Source: Annona cherimola
Taxonomy: Eukaryota; Streptophyta; Magnoliopsida; Magnoliales; Annonaceae
DNA: 64,000 nt
Reading direction: 5' to 3'
Assembly: GCA_030490835.1 (NCBI GenBank)
Contig: CM059975.1
Span: 58,643,174-58,707,173 of the forward strand
Position numbers and translations under genes: made by a program. Within the stretch, counting starts at the first letter, position 1. Each line of letters begins with the position of its first letter. Shown here in pieces: positions 1 to 10,937 of this stretch. The notes below the pieces were generated by a model. That model saw only the letters and a list, made by a program, of their open reading frames with translations, ran no database searches and had not been told where the DNA came from.

Positions 1-1080
1 TTTTTCAGTGGAGAAAGACATAAAAATATATATTTAGTATGCGTTGATGAACTAGATGAAAAATGCTTAGTAATAACAATCCATGGGTATGGTAGAAGAG
101 ATTTGGACACATAAATATGTCAAATATAAAGACTTCATGGAAAAAGATTTTTGTAGAAGGTTTACCAAAAGTCAAGTATGATAAAGACAAAATTTGTAAA
201 GTTTGTCAAATGTCTAAGCAATCTATGATATCTTTTTCACTAAAAATGAGGTTTTAACCTCTAGGCCACTTGAGTTATTACACATTGATCTTTATGGACC
301 ATCTGATATATTGAGTCTTGGAGGAAATAAATATGTATAAGTTATTGTTGATGATTTCTTAAGGTTCACTTAGATAATGCTATTAGCTAGCAAGGATAAA
401 GCATTCTCTATGTTTGTTAGTTTTTTCAAACTGGTGTGAAATGAAAAAAAAAATACAATTATATTAATAAGAAGTGATCATAGTGGTGAATTTGAAAATA
501 AACACTTTATAGAGTTGTGTGATGAAAAAGGAAGTCCCACACATTTTCAACCCCAAGAACTCCCCCTCAAAATAGAGTTGCTGAAAGAAAAAAATACAAC
601 TACACGAGAAATTCCTAAAACTATGCTAAATGAAAGTGAATGATCCAAGAAGTTTTGGAGTGAAGCTGTAAGTATGGCTTGTCATGTATTAAACTTGTTA
701 ACATTAGAGCTATTTTGAAAAAGGCCACATGTGAGCTATGAAAAGGAAGAAAACCAACTATATCATATTTTCATTCCTTTGGTTGTATATGCTATATTTT
801 GAACGATGGAAAAGACAACTTTGGCAAATTAAATGCCAAAATTGATGAGGCCATATTTCATATCTACTCCTCCAATAGCAAAATATATAGAATATTCAAC
901 AAAAAAACACAAGTAGTTGAGGAGTCCATACATGTTATTTTTTATAAGTTTAACCCAACTACAAAGAAGGATGATGAGCTTAATGATGCAGAGAACTTGT
1001 TAAAAGATTTTGAGAAGCTTCAAGAGAGAAAGCAAGGGGATAAGAGCTCAAGAAAGATTAAGACTCAAATCGAAAGATAA
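1..1080 (+). pseudogene. copia gag-pre-integrase and integrase remnant
   Basis: Translated fragments in shifting frames match a copia integrase. Near 180-215 there is a CKVCQMSKQS-type zinc-site end, near 262-300 RPLELLHIDLYGP, which is the usual start of the catalytic core, and near 467-500 an RSDHSGEFEN-type second catalytic Asp block. The part at 799-1080 stays open for 93 codons and reads as the integrase C-terminal extension (LNDGKDNFGK, VVEESIHVIF) typical of Sireviruses. At least six stops interrupt the core, so no active protein is possible. It joins the RT remnant downstream without an element boundary between them. Confidence 0.8.
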
Positions 1081-1169
1081 ATGAAGGTAATATTCTTTAT
1101 AAACCCTCTAAAGATTTCAAATTCAAAAATGACCATCTAATTAAGCAAGTTATAGGAGACATATGATGG

Positions 1170-2670
1170 TGTGAAAACTAGAGGCTCAAGACAAAATATA
1201 TGTGGAAATTTTGCCTTTATATCATAGATAGAGCCAAATATAATTGATCAAGCTCTTAATGATGAAAATCGGATAGTTGTAATTCAAGAAGAGCTTAATC
1301 AATTTGAAAGGAATAAAGTATAACAACTAGTTTCTAGATCCAAGGACTGTAAAGTAATTGGAACTAAATGGGTATTTAAGAATAAACTAAATGAAAGTGG
1401 ATTAGTTATAATAAATAAAGCTATAATTGTAGGTAAAGGGTACTCCAAGAAGAGGGAATTGACTTTTAAGAATCCTTGCCCCTATAGCTAGATTAGAAGT
1501 CATACGTATATTACTAACTTTAGCATCATATATGGATTTTAAATTGTTTCAAATGGATGTCAAAAGTGCAATTTTAAATGGTTATCTTAATCAAAAGGTA
1601 TATGTTGAATAACCTCTATCTTTTGAGAAAAATAATCAATATAAATATGTACGTAAGCTAACCAAAGCTTTGCATGAGTTGAAACAAGCTCCTAGAGCTT
1701 GGTATGAGAGACTTAGCAAATTTTTTATTGATCATAATTTTAAAAGAGGTGAAGTTGACACTGTTTTGTACATTAAGTACAAAGAAATAGACATTCTAAT
1801 TATTCAGATTTATGTAGATGACATGGTTTTTGGCGCTATTAATGAATCTTTGTGCCATGAGATTTCTAAGTTGATGCTGAATGAATTTAAATGAGCGTGA
1901 TGGGTGAACTCAATTTCTTCCTTGGATTACAAATCAAGAAACAAAGAGAAAATTTCTCTAAGTATATTAAAAAATGCTCAAAAAATTTGGAATACCAAAC
2001 GAGTATGCTCATCCATGAGCTCTTCAATTAAAACGGAAAAAAATGAAAATGGTAAACAAGTAAATCACAATTATATAGAAGCATGATAGGATCATTGCTC
2101 TATTTGACCGCATCTAGACCTGATATCTTATTTAGTGTTCATATGTGTTCTAGATTTCAATCAAACCCGATGGAGTCTCATATGATAGATGTAAGAAAAA
2201 ATTTTATATACTTGATTGATACAACAAATTTAGGTCTATGGTATCCCAAGAGCTCAACATTTAATTTGATTGATGTAGATTTTTCCGGTTACAAAGTGGG
2301 TAGAAAAAGCACTAGTGGGACTTATTAGTTCATTGGAAGCATGATGGTTTATGATTCTTAAGGAAGCAAACTAGTGTTGTTCTATTCACAGCACAAGCTA
2401 AATATATTATAACGAGTAGTTGTGCCTAATTATTATGGATGAGATAAAAATTAAAAGATTATGGTCTAGAATACAGGGATATACCAATTAGATGTGACAA
2501 TACGAGTGTTATTTGTCTAACAAAGAATCTTATGTTACATTCTAGGACTAAACAAATAAATGTTAGACACAACTTTGTTAGAGAACATGTTGAAAATCAT
2601 GATATTAGTTTTGAATATGTAAAAACTAAGGATCAAATTGCAGATATCTTCATTAAATATTAAATGTTGA
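1170..2670 (+). pseudogene. copia reverse transcriptase and RNase H remnant
   Basis: RT homology begins around 1230 with an EELNQFERNKV-type block, followed by IGTKWVFKNKLNE (1360-1400), FQMDVKSAILNGYL (1548-1590), ALHELKQAPRAWYERL (1666-1710) and the polymerase box IYVDDMVFG (1809-1835), with both catalytic Asp residues kept. RNase H-side blocks follow: MIGSLLYLTASRPDILFSV (2083-2140), GRKSTSGTY (2302-2328) and a CDNTSVICL-type block near 2492. Longest open pieces are 1670-1894, 1904-2086 and 2083-2328. Frameshifts near 1890 and 2080 and many stops after 2328 show long decay. Confidence 0.88.
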
Positions 2671-3112
2671 ATTATTTTATAAAATTAGAAAAGAAATGGG
2701 AATGATTGATATTGAACCTTGAAATTAGTAATAATTTGGTTGATTAATATGAATTTGTTGGAATGTATTGTTCGTGGTAGATATAAGCTTAGGAGTGTTA
2801 TGAGATTTATTTATATGATTTGGGAAAAAGGGTTAGTGTGGAAATTGTTTTTCCACTTGGGACTGTGCAGTTGAAGTTGACTTCGGCTGAGTGAAATAAA
2901 CTTCAAACCTGACTTAACGTTCAGAGTTGACCTCACAAATGGCGAATCGGCTGCCCATATAGGCATAGAATCTTCCCTCTTCCCTTTTATTTTCTTTTCT
3001 CCTCATAAGCTAGAGGCTTTAAACCTTTCTTTTCCAACCTTCGATTTTGTTCAAACCCCTAAATCATTTGCAAATTCCTCTCATTCATTTTCATTTTCAT
3101 CTCATTCTCTCA

Positions 3113-4440
3113 ATGGCATCCAAAGCCGCCATATGCAAGCCCTCTAAGCTTCTAATGTAGGGCCTTTACATTCCAATGCTAGAGAAGAGGTTCTAAGAAG
3201 ACATCAGACTCCTTCCAAGCATCCATAAGAGAAAGCCACCACATCAACCAGGGTCGGGAAGGTAACCCCTCCATTTTTATTCTCAGAGAAGAACCCATGA
3301 ATCTAGTGGTGAGGAATTATCTATGAGGAAGAAGGGTGGTCCTACTCAAAGGACCTAAGTCATTAGAATGCCTATAAAGTATTTTAGAATAGTATAACAA
3401 CAAATGAGATTTTACCAACATTTTTATGATAGGAAAATATTTTAGCCAAAAATTATAGATTTTGAGTTTCTATGGGGATATGAGTTTGGCATTGAAGAAT
3501 TGCTAGATTCCCAAGGATGGACAAATTTGCTCAAGGAAGAAAGAATAATTTACACAGACTGGACAAGAGAGTTTTATTACACATGAAATAATAAAGATTT
3601 AACCACCTTCGTCAAAGGAACTGAGATTGTTCTAGGACAAGGGGCATGTATGTCAAGAGGATTTACCAGATTCAATATAAGCAATAGGAGTGCCATCGGA
3701 TGAATAGCCTACTCCTGAAGATCTTACTTTATCCCAGATGTATAATGAATTGACCATGAGAGATAAATATCATGACAGAATAAAATTCTTTCATTGTATG
3801 GATCTTCCACCTCAATTATGATTATTGAGGCTCCTGATAGCTCATTGTATATACCCCATGGGTAGTGAAAGAAATCAAGTCAATCCCCAAGAAGCTGAGA
3901 TACTATGAAAGGTTGCCAATAGAAAAAAAGTCAACTTGCTCAGACTATTCATGGAGGCCCTAGAGCTTTAAAAAAGGACAATCCAAAGGGGATCTTACCA
4001 TACTGGACTTGGATAACCAAGATCCTTGAGCATTTTCATGTTGACTTGGATGGAGAACCCTTTGAAGTCCTAAAACCCAAGAATGCCATCAACAAGGCTT
4101 CGCTAACAAGGACGAAAATTGATATCAAGGCATTCCAAGTAGTTCAAGTTGAGGCAAGAATGGGAGGTGGCAGTCTGGCATAACCAGAGGGACTAGGAGC
4201 ACTTATTGAGGGGGAGGCTCAAGCTTTTTCATCTCCTCAACCATCACTAAGGCCTCATTCTCTATTTTTCATGACTCCCACTTACCTTAGGCTTCTAGAG
4301 CCTCTACTAGACCTACTCACCTCCGAACTCTTATGTCTCAAACATCGTTATCTATGTTTAGGTCTAGAGCCTAGGACCATCCAAGATTTAGGTGTTCTCC
4401 ACTATTCTGTGACTCAAATATATGAAAAGTAAGCATCCCT
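3113..4440 (+). pseudogene. third (env-like) ORF remnant of the Sirevirus-type element
   Basis: An ATG at 3113 opens MASKAAICKPSK, and open stretches in changing frames follow to about 4440, for example near 3500-3560 (WTNLLKEERIIYTDWTREFY) and 3990-4180 (GILPYWTWITKIL, FEVLKPKNAINK). Such blocks are typical of the extra Sirevirus ORF, often called env-like, and of related plant transposon-associated proteins. Its biochemical role in the family is not established. The frame is broken in several places. The position between RNase H and the 3' LTR supports the assignment; the similarity itself is from memory and moderate. Confidence 0.55.
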
Positions 4441-5071
4441 TGAGTGCAAGATCACCCAAATTAGACATCATCTAGCCTCCGGCTCAAGACGAAGTAATCC
4501 CCTTCCGAGTCTTCCCGACACGGGTACATATTAGGGAAATTTTGTGGTTTCCCATACTAGTATTCAAAATAAGTCCATGTTTTTCACCCCTTATAACTCA
4601 ATCTCTCTACATGCCTCAGATACATCTGATCTAGCTGTTCTACTAGTCTCTAAGTCCTATCCTATCTCATCTTTTATTTTCTGCAATTCTCACAATCTCT
4701 CAAACTTCCTTTATATCATTTTTTATTCTTAACAAAAAGCGAGAGAGATTTGAGAGTTACAGTTTGTGTTGGATAGTTTGTATCCTAGGAAATCTTAAAG
4801 TTTTGTTGGAATCTTATGGAAATTGATATGTTGTAATAAAAATGAATGAAATCAAGTTGTTTCATCTTTTTTTATGTTATTCTAAGTAATAAATATTTAT
4901 TACATATGGCATTTGTTCATTTGAGGCTTAGTTTGTTTGAAACAATGTTTGGAAGGTTGCATGTTTGTATAAAATTGTTAAACTGAATTATTAAATTGGA
5001 TTCTAAGACCAATTGCAAGTGTTAAACAAAAAGGAGAAGAGAATATCTCAAACTTAGTTTTGTTAATCATC
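4441..5071 (+). other. non-coding 3' region of the Sirevirus-type element
   Basis: AT-rich sequence between the third ORF and the polypurine tract. It has a TTTGTTAATCATCAAAA-like stretch just before the polypurine tract that resembles the start of the LTR in sequence style. No gene is supported; the 62-codon open stretch at 4544-4732 is low-complexity. Confidence 0.5.
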
Positions 5072-5083
5072 AAAAAAGGGGAG
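5072..5083 (+). other. polypurine tract of the Sirevirus-type element
   Basis: AAAAAAGGGGAGG-type purine run two to three bases before the TGTTGTGAAC start of the 3' LTR. This is the expected place and composition for the plus-strand primer of reverse transcription. Confidence 0.75.
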
Positions 5084-5085
5084 GT

Positions 5086-7095
5086 TGTTGTGAACACATT
5101 TAGCAAAAAGAGTTTTGATGATTAACAACCCAAATTTAAGAGTTTAAGGGTACTAACATGTTTGGTACAATGATTTTGAGTTAGATTTTTCCAAAATAAG
5201 TTATTAGAGATCAAGTCACAGAGTCAAGTTGACTTGAAGCATTAACTTAAGTCAAGTTGATTCCTAAGTCGACTAATGGATCAACTTTAGGTGTCATTTT
5301 GGAGACAGTGCCGAAAATGGGGATGGTTGAGCAGGTAAAGTCACAACTGAAGTCGACACCATTTGCTCCAGCTACAACCCAAGTTGACTCCAGTTGCAAC
5401 TTGGGAGACTTCAGGCTCCTAAAGAAGAATTCGAAGAATCTAAATCGCATCCTAAGTCGACTCTGACATGCGGCTTAGGTGAAGTTTAATGCCTAGTCGA
5501 CTTAGTAATGACACTTGGGCTACTTAAGCATGAGAATGAAGAATTTGAAGTTTCAACACATAATGTACATTATAGTCAGATACCTGATATTTGGAAATTA
5601 ATAATATATTTTGTGGGCATTTTATACCAAATTGGTGAGTAATTAATTGAGTTTAATGTGAAATTTGATTTAAAATATGCGTTTTGCAACAATTGGTTTT
5701 TAAATATTAATTTCAAGTTATTTAAATAATTTTTATAATCTTTTGTCTTGAAATTACATTTTATTTGTTGCCATGAAATTAAATGGGCTTGAAACAATTT
5801 TTATAATAATAATCCACTAATGATTTTGATGAATTAATGATTTAAATATTTTTATGTAGGTTTGCAAGTTCAAAAGTGGGCCCCACAAATCATCAACGTC
5901 CAGTTAATTAAATTTGGACAGTCCAAAACCATCCAAATCACCAAAGTATGATTTTTGTAGCGTCTATATTGCCTGATTAATATCACAATCCAGAAAATAT
6001 CAACCGCCCTTTAAATCTAAACCGCCTAGAAATTCAAGTGGACCCCACACAAACCAAGAAGCCCACCATGCAACCGTCCAAGTGTCCAGAAATTAAGCAA
6101 ATCCTCACCATCCAAGCATCACATGTGGCAGCAATGCCAGAATGCCATCTAGCCATTCATCTCATCCATCCCATCATCACCGCCCAAAATTGTCCAACCG
6201 TCCATTTAATCAACGGCCAGAAATAATGCAGCCGTTCATCTTTACCATCCAGAACGTCCAAAAAATCAGAGCCATCCATTTTTATTTTCAGCCACCAATC
6301 ACGGGAGATCCAGCTGCCCAGCCATGCAAAATAGCAATCTAAGTCATCCAATCACCGTCCAAAATCATGCAGCCATATGGACTGCCCCGATTTTCTCCTA
6401 CCACGCTACATAAACTATTTATTTTTAATAATTTTTATACAAGAAATTTTGTAATGAAAATTTTATATGATATATAAGACATCCTTAATATCACTCTACC
6501 AAAATAAAAAATGGATTTTTGAAGGGTATAAATATACCTAATAATTAACGTGATTTGACTCGTCTGAAAATTGATACTGCTATTCAGCAGAGTGAAAATA
6601 TCAAAATAAATATAAATATTTAATATCTTGTACTGGAATTAATTATTTTAGTTAATTCATGTAGTTATTAAGTTATGATATAAATTTTATGTCACTTGGC
6701 CTGGTGTTAGAGACTAAGGCTAGGTTGAGACAAGTAGTGTACAGTTCAAGTGGAACTCGTCATCTACTTGTGCAGTTGTTATAAAGATCCTTTTGAGAGC
6801 TATAATCTAGAAGAGAGCAAGAGCTCTATTTGTAATCTCATTGAGATAGCGGAACCTAAAACACAATGGGTGCGTTCTCGAAAGAGCAGAGTAAGAAAGG
6901 TTGTCCTGAACTACTATAATTTTTTATGTCTTCTTTATTTGATATTTTTATCCATCTTTTGTTGTCTTTTACTCTCCACGTTTTTATTCAAGGGGACTAA
7001 ACTCACAAGGGTTAAAGTTTTAAAGTACTAAAGAATTTTAAAGAAACTAATTCACTCCTCCCTTCTTGGGTTTTTCCATAAACTCGAGACCAGCA
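5086..7095 (+). repeat. 3' LTR of the Sirevirus-type copia element
   Basis: It begins TGTTGTGAACACATTT right after the polypurine tract and ends near CTCGAGACCAGCA. Both ends resemble the solo LTR at 22372-24024 (begins TGTTGGAAAC on its own strand, has TTTTGATGATTAAC near the start, ends ACTCGGGACCAACA), so they belong to related families. The 3' end has CTCCTCCCTTCTTGGG, the usual C/T-rich LTR end of Sireviruses. AAGTCGAC-type motifs cluster at 5260-5500. The final CA is preceded by CAG where the family has CAA, so the exact right edge is inferred. Confidence 0.7.
5890..6375 (+). repeat. dense CGTCCA/CATCCA motif cluster inside the LTR
   Basis: Within about 490 bases the hexamer family CGTCCA, CATCCA, CAGTCCA and CCGTCC recurs at least fifteen times, often as AACCGTCCA. 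The stretch is less AT-rich than its surroundings. It lies in the LTR between the GTCGAC motifs and the 3' part, so it could be a foreign insertion or an LTR-internal expansion. No ends or target duplication are visible. Confidence 0.5.
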
Positions 7096-8279
7096 CTTAT
7101 TTCTGTTATTACTAACTAGAAATCGACATCAATAGAAGGGCTACCGGTAAAACCAAAAAAAATTCCAATTTATAGCATCTAGAGATCCATTAAATAGCAT
7201 TGAACTAGTAGCTATTGCCAATTAGTAACAACTCATAATACCGAATTTAGCACTAGCAAATGAGCAGGTGACAACAATAAACAGCCTGAAGTTTCCATTA
7301 AAACCCATCAACCATTCAACTGCATGACCCATCCATATTTAATCCCAAAATTGCAATAGCTGATGATAGCTAAAAATCAACTAGCCAAGGAAAATTCCAA
7401 ATTGCAATCTAGCCAACCAAGCAGCTGCTTGCAGAAATTCCAATCGCCCCTTCTAATGCTATGATTAAGTAGTACCCTTGTGTTGCATAAATTTGATGAA
7501 ACCTTTATCTCTAAGCAGCCTATCCTTAAACATTCAGCTAATACCATTAGCAACATTGCCTGAAGCATACTTGATTCCAAGCTGCAATTCGGTTAGAAAA
7601 GCAAAAAAGCAAACCCAAATGCAAAGTACTTACAGCAACTTGTAGAATAATCCCATATCAGATTCTTTAACTTTTCCAAGGGGTGTCCCGAGGTGGGGCC
7701 CTTCAACCAAGGTGGGACACCAAAATACAAGCAATAAATGCCCTTATAGTGGAGATTTTTCTTTACTTTGAGTGATGTAAAATTTTATTTTGTTGCTTTG
7801 TAATATATTATTAGTGTTTGGTAATTTACAATTTTAATTCTTAGATTAAATTTACTATTTTATTTACTGTTATGTAATCTTTTATTAATTTTGATGCATT
7901 TTCCTTTCCTATTTTATAGATTAAATTTTATTTTTGTAGCTATTAATTGATTTCTTAAATTAGATTTAATTAAGTTTTTATCAATTAATTACACTTTCTC
8001 TCTCTACATTTTCTCTTGCTTCCCCCTCTCCTCTCTTAATCTCCCTTCTTTCTGTTCTCTCTCTCTCTCTCTTCTCTCTTCTATTTCTATACTCTCTAAT
8101 TTCTCTCCTTTTTCTTTTTCTTCTTTCTCACTTCTCACTTTCTAATTTCTCTCTCTTCTCTCTTTTCTTCTCTCTCATCTCTCTCTTCTTTCTCTCTCAT
8201 CTCTTCTTTCTTATTGTAAGTAAATCTCAAATAATTGAAAACCGCATCGCTTCTCTATGGATTTGAGTAGATTCATTAA
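7096..8279. other. intergenic stretch with a CT-rich tract (7984-8215)
   Basis: No gene is visible. 7096-7640 is unremarkable. 7980-8215 is a strongly strand-biased CTCTCT/TTTCTC tract, likely a degenerate microsatellite or a promoter-type pyrimidine stretch belonging to the retroelement that follows. Confidence 0.5.
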
Positions 8280-9645
8280 CATAGGACACCAAGTAGCTGA
8301 AATCCTTGAATGGGTAGGATTGTCTGGATGCAAAGTGAAGAGCTCTTTACACAATAAAAGAGCATGACAAATTCAAATAATTATAACTTTTGATCTAGGT
8401 GGAGTTTACTGTTTTTAGTAGTTCTCGTCTTTAGTAATTTCTTTCATAATTCTATTTGCTTAGGGTTTTCTTAGCGCTAGGGTTTGCTTCCCTTTTCTAT
8501 AAATTCATATCTTGTCTTGTTATTAGATGGTTATCCTTGAATAAAATTCTATAGATTTTTCCCCAAACTTTATGTTTGAGTTTTCATGTGAAATTTGTGT
8601 ATTAATCTCTAAGTGTTGTCTTGTGCTAGTCTTATTTTCACACTTTCTTCCCCTTGATTATGAAGATATTTTCTCATAGCAGTATTAGAATTACTAAAGG
8701 AGTACTTATAAGGAATCTACTAAAATAAATAAATTAACTCATAGTGCAATCGCCCTTACCGATTGATGCAAAGAGCAAAAGGTAGTTAAAAAAAGTAATA
8801 GATGTGGAGGGATAGAAAACTAAAATTTCTTATGCTATCGAGGAGTCAAAAGCGGTGCACAAACTAATTGTAAAAACATATACATAGATGAAGAGGAGCA
8901 GAAATTAGTAGAGCACCCTGATACAGTCAAGTCACTACTAATGAAGTTCAAGAAGTTGAAGCCAGATAATTTACCTGATGAGTCACCACTTTGAAGAAAG
9001 TCAATAATAAAGCATATATGGTGGATTTGTCAAATACAATGGAAATCTCCAAAACATTAAATGCGATGAATATTTACCAATTCTATTCTTTAGACAAATT
9101 CCTTTATTTAGATATTCTAGAAAACTCGCGATCGAATTTTTCACAAGTGAAGGGAATGATGTAGGATACCAAGTACATGAAATCCTATAGTGGGTAGGAT
9201 TGTCAGGACACAAAGTGAAGAGGTCTTTACACAATAAAAAAGCAAGATAAATTCAAATAATTATAAATTTTGGTCAAGTGGCATTATGAGAGCCACACTA
9301 TATCAATCAAAAGCTATTTTCGAGACCAACATTATGACAACTCTTATAAAATTCATTTTATTAATTTTGCTATTTATTATTTTTAGTAAAATCCGAATTT
9401 ATTATTTTTAGTAATTCTCATTTTTATCAGTTTCTTTCATAATTTTATTTATTTACGGTTTTCTTAGCTCTAGGGTTTGCTTGCCTTTTGTATAAATTTG
9501 TAGCTTCTCTTGTTATTAGATGATTATCCTTGAATAATATTCTATAGATGTTTCTCTAGACTTTGTGTTTGAGTTTCCATGTGAAACTTGTGTATCAATC
9601 TCAAGGCATAGTCTTATGCTAGCCTTATTTTCATGCCTTCCTTTG
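8280..9645 (+). mobile_element. small Ty3/gypsy deletion derivative with two LTR-like repeats
   Basis: Two diverged direct repeats, 8280-8655 and 9160-9645, share AGGA(C/T)ACCAAGTA near the start, GGGTAGGATTGTC, TTTACACAATAAAA, a TATAAATT box and TCTATAGAT blocks. The right copy begins TGTAGG, consistent with an LTR start. Between them only about 500 bases remain. These read first as the linker that precedes gypsy RT (KFKKLKPDNLPDES, 8945-8990) and then directly as the polyprotein C-terminus (NKAYMVDLSNTMEISKTLN, 9004-9060). RT, RNase H and integrase are thus deleted. The right copy has an extra 130-base AT-rich stretch. Target duplications were not found. Confidence 0.6.
8880..9165 (+). pseudogene. 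gypsy polyprotein fragment: pre-RT linker joined to C-terminal end
   Basis: LLMKFKKLKPDNLPDE matches the DVMPDELPPxR-type segment found just before the RT domain of Ty3/gypsy elements. A stop follows, and within ten codons another frame gives NKAYMVDLS, then ISKTLNAMNIYQFYS and NSRSNFSQVKG, matching the extreme C-terminus of chromovirus-like polyproteins (NDNAYVVDLP, ISKTFNVADI, NSR). The catalytic domains that should separate these two parts are absent. Assignment rests on remembered family motifs. Confidence 0.55.
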
Positions 9646-9767
9646 TTGCGTCACTCACTATTATTCTATATTATCTTATATAGTGTTAGCTTTAATGTGT
9701 TTGGTTAATTTAATGAAATTGGTGATCATAGGTCTCTTAAGGACAAACATTTGGTTTGCATCACAAA

Positions 9768-9875
9768 TATTAGTCATTAAGAATGCAACCTTTTAGAGGA
9801 AGGGGAGATTGCAAAAAGACTAGAAGCCGTGGAGGGGCACGTTGTTTGAGAATATTTAAGAAAGCCTAAAAAGGT
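9768..9875 (+). pseudogene. left half of an interrupted reading frame of unknown function
   Basis: The frame reads EECNLLEEGEIAKRLEAVEG, then YLRKPKK, up to the left edge of the solo LTR at 9876. If the LTR and one copy of its target duplication are skipped, the same frame continues at 18491 with AMIEDHNMNAEDLIKVSPLN. That continuity supports both the LTR boundaries and the frame being real. One stop (after GHVV) already breaks it. I do not recognise the protein; a coiled-coil-rich plant transposon-associated protein is a possibility. Confidence 0.45.
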
Positions 9876-10549
9876 TGTGGCGCCCCGAACCGGGGTGCCT
9901 AGAATCCTTACTCTATGACCGTTTTCGATTGGTAAACGTGACTCAAGATTGTTGCCCTGATCACACGGCGGGTTCTTAATTGGATATCGTCCAAAACAAT
10001 TTTCATTTCTTTTATTACATAAACATATACTCATCATCATTCATAATGGACTTATCCATATCATCATAAATCATCAACTTCTCATATTATTCATAACTTC
10101 ATAATTTCATACAACCTGTGTCTTTTTCGCCATATCCCATTAGGGCATTTATTCATAAAAAAATCTACTAACCTTTGTAGATTCCTCTTTTCCTTTAGCA
10201 ATACATGTCTTTTATCTCTTGGCTTTCTCTACACCTGTCTGAGGTTGGGAAAACAAAACATGAGTTGAAACTCAATAAGCAAGCATTTTTCTTTCATTTA
10301 AATGCATTTCTCTCAATTCGATAGAAGACACTTACCAAGTGACCAACTACCAACGGAATAGAAATCTTTTCGTAAACCATTCTTGGAAACCTTTTCATAA
10401 AACATATGCTTGCAAACATAACATGTAAACCTCTTTTTCATGGACATAAAAATATTTTTCATAAAACTTCCTTTCTCAAAGGACATTCTCATGTCCTCAA
10501 AACATTTTCCATAAAACTTTTTCAAAACAAGCATATGCATTATGCATTA

Positions 10550-10745
10550 CGTTTCTGTCCGTCTGGTAGGTGACACTTACCGAGTGATCACCTTTTCCTC
10601 CTTAGGAGAGAAACATTCTCATGTACTTAAAACGTTTTTCATAAAATCTTTTTCAAAATAAGTATATGCATCATGCATTACGTTTCTGTCCGTCTGGTAG
10701 GTGACACTTATCAAGTGATCACCCTTTCCTCCTTAGGAGAGAAAC
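10550..10745 (-). repeat. 131-bp direct duplication within the solo LTR
   Basis: The segment CGTTTCTGTCCGTCTGGTAGG with the following ACACTTAC, GTGATCACC and CTCCTTAGGAGAG recurs at 10550 and 10681, a period of 131. The second copy differs at a few bases (TCAAGTG for CGAGTG). Similarity also extends upstream (CATAAAA-CTTTTTCAAAA) for about 45 bases. A simple tandem duplication inside the LTR. Confidence 0.8.
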
Positions 10746-10937
10746 CCTTTCATTAGATAGCCCGCTAGCTGGGCGGCTATCCGTTCCTTCTCCCATTTCA
10801 GGGAGGGAGCCACCGGTATTTCGCCTTTTGAAGCGACTTGGCCTATGTAGAGGGGGCCCATCTTGCAACCGCGTTCGGTCTGCATATCCACTATAGTAGA
10901 CCTAGTACACAACTCATGTGCACATTCCTTTCTCCAC

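Larger units (their letters stand above)
1..7095 (+). mobile_element. Ty1/copia Sirevirus-type retrotransposon remnant, 5' part outside the window
   Basis: A decayed copia element enters from the left edge and runs to its 3' LTR. In order I read a pre-integrase/integrase part (1-1080), reverse transcriptase and RNase H (1170-2670), an extra third ORF (about 3113-4440), a polypurine tract (5072-5083) and an LTR (5086-7095). Integrase before RT is the copia order. The long extra ORF between RNase H and the 3' LTR is characteristic of the Sirevirus/Maximus lineage. Many stops and frameshifts make it non-functional. The left LTR, primer site and gag lie outside the window. Confidence 0.85.

Noticed and set aside
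5247..5466. Two overlapping open frames on opposite strands in the LTR
   Set aside because: Created by the GTCGAC-type repeats; no family features.
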